Under the pieces are notes generated by a model, which made no database searches, had not been told where the DNA came from, and saw only the letters and a list, made by a program, of their open reading frames with translations. 64,000 nucleotides of DNA from Sambucus nigra (taxonomy: Eukaryota; Streptophyta; Magnoliopsida; Dipsacales; Adoxaceae), in NCBI GenBank assembly GCA_949130495.1, contig OX422219.1, positions 267,019,111-267,083,110 of the forward strand, read 5' to 3'. Below, piece after piece: positions 57,456 to 64,000 of the stretch (its first letter is position 1; each line of letters starts with the position of its first letter). The position numbers were made by a program, and so were the translations under genes.

Positions 57456-59138
57456 CTTTTCTTGCCTGTGATGGAGGTTTTCTCTGGGATAATTACTAAA
57501 GCAACTGAATCAGACCTGTTCAGTTATCACCCTAGATGCAAGGAGATATATTTGACTCACCTATGTTTTGCTGATGATTTAATTGTCTTTGTCGCGAGGG
57601 GGGGGTAAAGATTCCTGCAGTATTGTGAAGGAGGCAATATCAAAATTTAGCTCGCTTTTCAGGGCTGATGATCAATGTAGAGAAGAGCAACTTTTTCACT
57701 GCTGGGATTAATGTGGATGGGATTCAAGACATTTCAACTATTCTTGGCATTCAGCATGGGACCCCTCCATTTCGATATCTTGGGGTTCCTCTCATCACAA
57801 CTAGGTTGAAGAAGGAGGACTGCTCTCACTTCGTGGAAAGAATAACAATGAGAACCAGATGTTGGACTAATAAGTTCTTGAGTTTTGCAGATAGGCTCCT
57901 TCTAGTGAAGACTGTGATTTTCAGCATTCAAGTGTATTGGTCTAGCATTTTTATTCTGCCCAAGAGTATTATAAAGAAGATTGCGCAAATAATGAGAAAT
58001 TACTTATGGAAAGGGGATAAGGCTAATAGCAAAGGGGATAAAGTTGCTTGGGTGGATCTTTGTGTTTCTCTAGATGAAGGAGGGCTAAATATAAAGTGTT
58101 TAGAGACTTGGAACACAGCTGCTATGGCTAAGCATTTGTGGAATCTTTGTAGTAAGAAGGACAACTTATGGATCAAATGGTGTAATACTTACAAGATCAA
58201 AGGAAGGAGCATATGTGCTTTGAGTATCCCAAATGATTCTTCATGGAGTTGGAGGAAAATACTCAAGATCATAGAGAAGTTTAGAAGTAAAATCAAGACC
58301 TGCATTGGGAATGGTGCGCAAGCTTTTATGCGGTTCGATTATTGGTACCCCAATGGCCCTTTACATGCCCTATATGGGGATAACATTGTCTATGACTCTG
58401 CTAGAAGTCTAAAAGCAAAAGTGTCAGATTTTATATACCATTTGGAGTGGAGATGGCCTTCAAGAGTGACATGGGAGCTGAATGAAGTGAAGAATGCAAA
58501 TCTTCCTACAATTCACGAGGGAATTGATGCTGTTGTATGGCTTCCCTCAAATCATGGAATGTTCACCATTGCATCTGCTTGGGATCTTTTAAAGGCCCAT
58601 AAGCCTATGGTCAATTGGAGCAAGTTTGTGTCGAGTAAGGTTTGTATCCCTAAATTCTCTTTCATAACTTGGTTGGTGTTTAGGAAGGCCATCAACACTA
58701 AAGTTAAATTACATGATTGGGGAGTTTCTGTGGATGACCTGTGTGAGTTATGTGGGACTGAAAGGGCAACATATAACCATTTGTTCTCAGTGCAGCCTTA
58801 GTAAAAGTATATGGGAGGAGGTGATGCTAAGGAACCAGTGCTACAGGGATGCCCAGGGTCTGAATAGTGAGTTGGTTTTGGCTACTGTTAACCACTCTAC
58901 GAAGACCCTTTGTGATAAGATTAGATCCCTATCCTTTACTACCACTATCTATTGCATTTGGATGGAGAGGAATGCTCGATTCTTTAAGCATGTCTCCAAT
59001 TCCATTGATTCCATTATCAAGGGTATTGAAAACATGGTTAGAGCAAAAGCTCTCACGTGGAAAAAGGACAGAAGGAGTTTTACTAACTGGATGGCTTGTA
59101 TGTACTGGAACATCCCTGAAGATAGGCTTCTAATTTAG
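57456..59138 (+). pseudogene. LINE reverse transcriptase C-terminal half and zf-RVT, frame-broken
   Basis: Continues the RT in the same frame with 'VMEVFSGII' and the catalytic 'CFADDLIVF' (FADD at 57567). A G-run at 57597-57607 and a second shift near 57660 move the frame. Positions 57668-58801 then encode the connection region ('NVEKSNFFTAGI', 'RYLGVPLITTRLKKEDC', 'NYLWKGDKANSKGDKVAW', 'GGLNIKCLETWNTAAMAKHLW') and zf-RVT ('KVCIPKFSFITWLVFRKAINTK', 'LCELCGTERATYNHLF'). A last shift near 58790 leads to 'QCSLSKSIWEEV' and the end at 59138. Catalytic aspartates are retained. Confidence 0.85.
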
Positions 59139-59283
59139 GCTTTGTTTGGTTTCTACCTTATTGGCCTATTTGCCTGTGGGGTATGCCCCTGGGTTCTTTT
59201 GTTCTGTGGAGGGTTCCTCCTTTGTATATCCTTTAGTTTTTTTTTATATACAATTAAATTCCCAAAAAAAAAAAGAAAGAGAA

Positions 59284-59829
59284 TGTGAGAGAGAGAATGT
59301 TTTCAGGGGTGAGTCCTTCTATTTTTCTTTTTTCTATATTTGCAAAATTGATGTAATGAAAACATTATATATGTAATGAATGGGGTTTTATTTATTTATA
59401 TTTCCTTCTAATGACGTAAAGAACTTTTTTCTTTATTTTTTATGACCGTAAAAAGCATTGAGATTATTATTTTAAAACAGCATAAGTTTTAAAATATAAG
59501 TAGTGGAAAATTCTGAATTCTTTTGGAATTAAAAGTTTATTGAGTTTTTTGATTTTGACAAAAGAGGAAAAAGGGAATTTTCTAAAAATGAGGGGATGTC
59601 GATTGGCATACCCCTTATCATGCCTATCGGTTGGTCAGTCCAGTCCAATCACCCTAAGGCTTGATTGCACTTTCTTCAACTACTTTGTCCTTAATGGGTT
59701 AAGGTTTCATCCGAATTTTGCAGGACCTTTGTCTTAGCCAAGTTTTTCAAGTAATGAAAGGGTTTTTCTTCAACCAATCGCATTTTCCTTCTCTTGCTCA
59801 CATGTTGCTTGTGTTTTGTTTCCTCCAAA
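59284..59829. other. Sequence downstream of the LINE, continuation of the interrupted host element
   Basis: Joins 55389 when the LINE is removed. AT-rich, non-coding; a leader-like CTTCTCTTGCTCACATG stretch precedes the ATG at 59830. Confidence 0.4.
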
Positions 59830-60905
59830 ATGTCTCTTCCCGTAAGTGTTGAATTCACCTCTTACTTCGAGAATTTAGAGGCTAGGTGCTCGTACAATGT
59901 ATACTACGACACCTTCAACTTGCATCGGGTTTCCTTATTGCGCATCCAGCCTATTAACTGGAAAATGCTGATGGAGGTGATATAATTTTGGAACCTTGAG
60001 GATCATGTATATCTCTTTGGCTTGGACAAAGTCTGCCCAAATTACGAGGAGTTCTCTGCTATGCTGGGGTAAATCCCAATGTTACGACGACCATGCCTAA
60101 ATTCTATCGGTCTCCTCGAGAGTTATTAGCAGGACATATCCATATCTTACCCTCGATATATCGGTCATTGGTTACAAGAATAATGATCTATTTCCTAGTT
60201 GTGTTGTATTTCATGCGCTTGAAGGACGTTGGTGATGTGGGATATATCAGAGCCGTAACCCTTGGCTTAACTTCAAAGTTACTATTGGTGATCAGGGACA
60301 TAAGGGTGGACCCTAAACATGCTGCCACGCTGTGTGGATGTCATATCGCCATAATCCTACGACGGTGATACTTGTAGAGACCCTAAATGGTGTAGATGCT
60401 TGGTGGGAAGGTCGTTCTGACTTTCGAAGAGGCAACCCCATTATTCTGTTTATGTGGATGTCTGAGATATTTCATTTGGAAATCCCCCTGAATATCCCTT
60501 AGATGTTGTGCCAAATTTCTTAACTCGCTACTTCATTAGTTTTGTCCTGAATGTTGAGAACTAGGAAAACTGGTTTGTGGAGCACGGGGATCGATGTACG
60601 TGCTGGTCAGTACCCTGGTGGGGGGATTTGCAGCCCATTCTAGGAGAGGGGGAATACCAGTATGTTCAGTTGGTTATCCTTTAGCATACCTCTTTCTAAT
60701 TTTTACGGTGGCTCCTGCATTAATTTGGATGGGAACAGATCACGTCTTCCCGTATTCTAGACATCTTTCTTGTGGAGGATTTGATGGAAGGCATGTGGGT
60801 GCGACTGGGCTTTCTGTGGGAGAGTCGTCCACCTTCAATCCTTCCTTACAATCTGTTTGTAGTGTCTATCATGTTTTTGGGGACTTCATTAAATGGTTGT
60901 GAAGG
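59830..60905 (+). pseudogene. Decayed TE-associated plant protein (DUF7745-like)
   Basis: The ATG at 59830 opens MSLPVSVEFTSYFENLEARC, followed by 'LLRIQPINWKMLMEVI', stop, 'FWNLEDHVYLFGLDKVCPNY', 'EEFSAMLG', stop and frameshift, then 'MPKFYRSPRELLAGHIHILP'. The W-x-P..F.F...E..PT..E..A.LG pattern is that of a plant domain met in gypsy-associated ORFs (recalled as DUF7745, related to plant-mobile/aminotransferase-like regions). Several further shifts occur to 60905. Together with 53541-54260 it points to one large decayed element. The family name is from memory and uncertain. Confidence 0.45.
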
Positions 60906-60920
60906 AGGGTAGTGGCTAAG

Positions 60921-62427
60921 TGATACGACGCAAATATTGCGTATTTCACCCGTTAACCTACGCATTATTAGCCCCCTCGGGTATCTTAATTCCTATATTT
61001 ATGCTCGTTAACCAGACAACCTCGGATTTCTATGTTAACATATTTTGCAGGGGTTAATTGATCTTTTGTAGGTATTTGGATGCTTAGTATGAAGTTCGGA
61101 TGCATTCCGGTGAAGTTCCGTACACAATCGCACGCGCAAGGGCATTTTAGTCTTTTCATAGCTTTGGTACCTAGCCTGACATCTCACAAAAGTTGTATCC
61201 CTCCTCGCTAGCTTCGCGTGGCCGTGAACGGTGCGCGATTCCGATTCATAACGAAGAAGTTACGGCGATTTCAGCGGAGGAAAAACAAGGAAGCAAAAAA
61301 GGAGAAGGAGAAGAAGAAAAGAGGAATGCGGTGGGCTGCTGCATTCTGCCCTGCTTGATCGATTGATCGACCTGCTTGATCGATCGATCGACCATTCTGA
61401 TTTGCCGAAGTTTTGCCTAGGTCGATCGATCGACCAAAGGGGTCGATCGATCGATGCTCTGTTTTCTGCAGATATTTTGCCTTCTTTTCTTTCTTCTTTA
61501 TTTTTATTCCAACTTACTATATAAGCCAATTTTGTTGTAATAAGAACATATATCAGTAGATACACGTTTTTAGGTTAGAATAGTTAGGTTTTTGAGGGTT
61601 TTGGATGGTTCTTCTTCATTTCTCTTTGGATTGACAATCTAATTGGTTTGTAAGTTGACTATTCATCCCCTCTACCATTAATATAGCTTATTTTCCATTA
61701 ATTCTTGCTTTCTAGATAATTTACATGCTTTCATAATTAGGTTTTCTTTCTTTAATTCTTTCTTTCCTAGTTTAATTAGTTTAATTTAGTTTATTTCCAT
61801 GTATTTCCCTTAGATAAATAGGGTCGGGATTTCGTTACGCCATTTACGGGTTTGGACCTCGAAAGTTAGGGTTTCGTGTAAAATTGCATTTAATTGAAAC
61901 CTCGCGTATTAAAGTCGGATTATTATGCGTTTAACTTTCTTTGTCACGCAACGTTAGTGTTTATAGCGATTATCCGAATTTAATCCGCGTGTGACCATTT
62001 TCCGTTAAATGTTTAATCTCGCAACTTTGGCTTAAATTCCTTATTGCGTGATGTTTATGCTTGATTGAAAATGATCGATTAAATTGCTTTCGAGCTAGAA
62101 TTCTAATTAGTAGTTGTTTATCCCGTGAATGCGTGTATGCGATCCCTATCCTCGCTTTACTTTTTCGTAGCGTAACTTACTCTTTTTCTTTTGTCACCAT
62201 AACCACCCATCGCCTTTTCTTATTTCTTTTACACCATTTTTATTCTTGAATTAATTAAACAATTAAAATCTAAAATTCAATCACTCCCTGTGGATTTCTT
62301 ATGATACCCGACTTACCGCTATGCTTGCTTGTCAAGTGTAGTAGTAGCTTAGGTTCTTTTGTATCGCGGCGGCGAAACACACAACGATTGTGTCCTCACA
62401 CGAACACACTTTTTCCGCCCGGTCACA
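60921..62427 (+). repeat. 5' LTR of Athila-3
   Basis: Starts TGATACGACG; the end is placed at GGTCACA (62427) by analogy with the three-base gap to the primer site in Athila-2. Only one LTR is in view. A TATATAAGCC box lies at 61518. Confidence 0.8.
61356..61456. repeat. GATCGATCGATC palindrome cluster in the Athila-3 LTR
   Basis: Four units: TTGATCGATTGATCGAC (61355), TTGATCGATCGATCGACC (61377), the perfect 16-bp palindrome GGTCGATCGATCGACC (61420) and GGTCGATCGATCGATG (61441). Confidence 0.95.
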
Positions 62428-62430
62428 AAA

Positions 62431-62448
62431 TGGTGCCGTTGCTGGGGA
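62431..62448 (+). other. Primer-binding site of Athila-3, tRNA-Asp type
   Basis: TGGTGCCGTTGCTGGGGA, two changes from the tRNA-Asp complement. Confidence 0.88.
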
Positions 62449-62604
62449 GTGTGTTTTAGATTGTAATTGTTTTATTATTCTGTAGTACTTCTTTCATTCA
62501 TATTTGTATTCTTTATTTTCCCCTTTCTTTTTGACTTGTGCTAGATTGTTTCGAGAAATCGAAATCTCGGTTCTTGTCGCTTTTGTTGAATAGCTTATTT
62601 TGAA

Positions 62605-63504
62605 ATGTCTCGCTATTACGCTTTAGATAACCTTAATTATTATGAGAATTTTTTTCCAAGTTATACTCCCAAAACAATGAGAGAATGCTTACAAATTCTT
62701 GAAGATGAGCGCATTGAGCGTGAAATTCGAGCATATGTAAGTGATCCCTCATTTCCTTGTGAGGGTGATTTGGAATGCGAGGAATCCGTTAGCTATGAGC
62801 AACCCGCACAAGAAGATGAAATGTCTTCTTGTTCGTTTGATTATGAGTTAATGATAAAGGAAATTAATGACCGATCCGAAATTTCTCAAGCTTGGTTTAT
62901 AGAAACTGATGCCTTGCTCAATGAGATTATTTCTTCACAAAATCGGGTTGAGGTTGAAACTTGCGTTTCATCTCCACCCCTTTTTGTTGAAAAAATAATT
63001 GAGAGTGATCCAAGCTTTAGCACTTTCGATTTTCAACCTCTTATTAATTCTTTCGATTGTATTGAGGTTGTTGGTCCTTCCATTCCTTTACTCCCTACTA
63101 TTCCCGAACAATTAAATTTATCGCAAGAACCGGTTGAAAGTCTTGAGGACTTTGACCCGATTCTTGAACGAGAATGTTATTTTGAGATGCTTCATCTCAT
63201 GGGCTTTTCACTTGCACTTGTCCCACCTCCCCTTCCAATTGAAGAATCTTGGGGATGTGATTCTGATTTTTCTGAGACTAATTTAGTCTTGTCCCCCGTA
63301 GTATCCAAATCCCCCATCGTCCCTCCAAAACTTTTAATTGACGATGGTTCATTTCTTTTGCCTTACACATGCCTTCCGTTGTTCAAACGGAATTCATATC
63401 TTCCGGGAGGCATGTTCACTTTGGAGGGTCCACCGTTGATCTTTCAAAGTCAAATCCCTTTTTGGGTGCACCCTCAACTATTTATACTTCTAGTGTATAG
63501 TTAG
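62605..63504 (+). CDS. Orphan 299-aa ORF of Athila-3, homologous to the Athila-2 ORF
   Basis: Intact frame from ATG 62605 to TAG 63502, beginning 157 bases after the primer site. I do not recognise the family. Starts MSRYYALDNLNYYENFF, then a single copy of the repeat unit doubled in Athila-2 (YTPKTMRECLQILEDERIER). The centre is acidic with VEVETCVSSPP. The C-terminal block has PIEESWGC, KSPIVPPKLLIDDGSFLLPY, FKRNSYLPGGM (from residue 260) and PLIFQSQIPFWVHPQLFILL. The motifs share order and spacing with 36947-38038 (minus). No gag, zinc-knuckle or protease signature is present. Conservation of an open frame in two diverged elements suggests it is, or recently was, used. Confidence 0.78.
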   Translation: MSRYYALDNLNYYENFFPSYTPKTMRECLQILEDERIEREIRAYVSDPSFPCEGDLECEESVSYEQPAQEDEMSSCSFDYELMIKEINDRSEISQAWFIETDALLNEIISSQNRVEVETCVSSPPLFVEKIIESDPSFSTFDFQPLINSFDCIEVVGPSIPLLPTIPEQLNLSQEPVESLEDFDPILERECYFEMLHLMGFSLALVPPPLPIEESWGCDSDFSETNLVLSPVVSKSPIVPPKLLIDDGSFLLPYTCLPLFKRNSYLPGGMFTLEGPPLIFQSQIPFWVHPQLFILLVYS

Positions 63505-64000
63505 TGTGAAGCATAAATAGTAGGTTATAAATAGTTAGCTTTTTAATTTTCTTTCTTTCCTTTTTTTCTTTCCTTTTTAATTTAGTCTAGTGTAATTAGT
63601 TAACTTTTTGTTATTTGTTTTTGCTATGCTCGGTACTAACTTGTTTTGTAGATTCCTTTGGACTCGCGCTTATGGAGATTGCTCCAATTTTGGGTAATAT
63701 CGTTCTTTTCCTCTCTTTGTGTTGTGTTCTTAATGCGCATTGATGACAATGCAACATTTAAGTTAGGGGGTGTAGGATATTCTATCCATTTCTTTGTTTT
63801 GTCCATGGATTTGGTTACTTGTTAGTTACTAAGTATGCCTTTTTGTGAAAAATTTAAAAAATTTCAAAAATATTTTCTTTCTTTTTTCTCCTTTGTTAGG
63901 CATTTTGCCTTGTTTCCGATGATAAATTTTAATAATTGCCATATCAAATTGACAACTCAATGATGCATGTTCTCGATTTTAGAAGTTATTAGACTTTAGT
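63505..64000 (+). other. Athila-3 sequence after the ORF
   Basis: T-rich stretch, then 'GATGACAATGCAACATTTAA' and GTTAGGGGGTGTAGGATATT at 63742-63782, matching the inverted 36715-36752 of Athila-2. A/T-rich sequence follows to the edge; no gag or pol has appeared by 64000. Confidence 0.7.

Larger units (their letters stand above)
55402..59271 (+). mobile_element. L1-type LINE, internally deleted, with 12-bp target duplication
   Basis: A non-LTR retrotransposon of ~3.87 kb ending in an A-rich tail (59264-59271). It is flanked by a perfect duplication AAAGAAAGAGAA at 55390-55401 and 59272-59283. It carries a DUF4283 + zinc-knuckle region joined to reverse transcriptase, with no endonuclease between them. 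It is dead through stops and frameshifts. The duplication shows that it inserted as a whole unit, so the deletion either predates insertion or arose later inside it. Confidence 0.88.
60921..64000 (+). mobile_element. Athila-3: 5' part of an Athila/Tat-like element with the orphan ORF
   Basis: 5' LTR 60921-62427, a tRNA-Asp-type primer site at 62431, an intact 299-aa ORF, and an internal purine tract near 63755-63770. The element continues past the right edge. The LTR start TGATACGACGCAAATATTG parallels TGATTGGACATAAATATTG of Athila-1. The ORF and the sequence just after it (GATGACAATGCAACATTTAA) match Athila-2. The expected left target duplication base string is CTAAG (60916-60920). Confidence 0.85.

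Overview
This is a transposable-element-dominated stretch of a flowering-plant nuclear genome, most likely a eudicot; the species cannot be read from it. The signs are chromodomain Ty3/gypsy LTR elements primed by initiator tRNA-Met, Athila/Tat-type gypsy elements primed by tRNA-Asp, a CACTA (En/Spm) transposon with a TNP2 transposase, plant L1-type LINEs with a DUF4283 ORF1, and scraps of plant genes. No intact single-copy host gene was found. Almost every unit is a transposon nested in another transposon.

Layout, left to right. 1-8549: Tekay/Del-like chromovirus (Tekay-1) with a cut 5' LTR, a gag-pol frame carrying ten stop codons, and a complete ~3.0 kb 3' LTR. 8550-14920: a CACTA transposon that begins abruptly at the end of the Tekay-1 LTR, so Tekay-1 probably lies inside it; it carries a three-exon TNP2 gene, a long G-rich tract, foldbacks and palindromic subterminal repeats. 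14924-18842: the 3' end and ~3.5 kb LTR of an older chromovirus (Tekay-2), into which the CACTA element seems to have jumped. 18930-28714: a complete minus-strand chromovirus-like element (Tekay-3) with two ~2.88 kb LTRs and a 5-bp duplication (CCCAA), but only ~4 kb of non-coding interior. It sits 51 bp upstream of an ATG in a mosaic of gene fragments (28771-29480: At5g39570-like plus LRR receptor kinase).

29481-33574 is AT-rich intergenic DNA. 33580-47753: an Athila-like element (Athila-1; duplication GCGAG) with gag and protease remains but no reverse transcriptase. Its left LTR is split by a related minus-strand element (Athila-2, 33769-39650; duplication CGAGA) whose only ORF is an unrecognised 363-aa protein. 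47759-53540 holds microsatellites, a minus-strand LINE relic and an LTR-like segment. 53540-60905 is a decayed plant-mobile-domain / TE-associated coding region interrupted by a plus-strand LINE (55402-59271, 12-bp duplication). 60921-64000 is the 5' half of a third Athila/Tat-like element (Athila-3), whose 299-aa ORF is homologous to the Athila-2 ORF.

How the parts relate: the insertions can be ordered by nesting, with three perfect target duplications (two 5-bp and one 12-bp, plus the CGAGA pair). The strongest novelty candidate is the ORF family shared by Athila-2 and Athila-3, carried just after the tRNA-Asp primer site where gag normally lies. A second is the recurrence, in three unrelated LTR families, of clusters of short perfect palindromes (TCGTTCGAACGA, AACCGGTT, GGTCGATCGATCGACC). 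All family names come from motif recognition by eye; no database search was possible.
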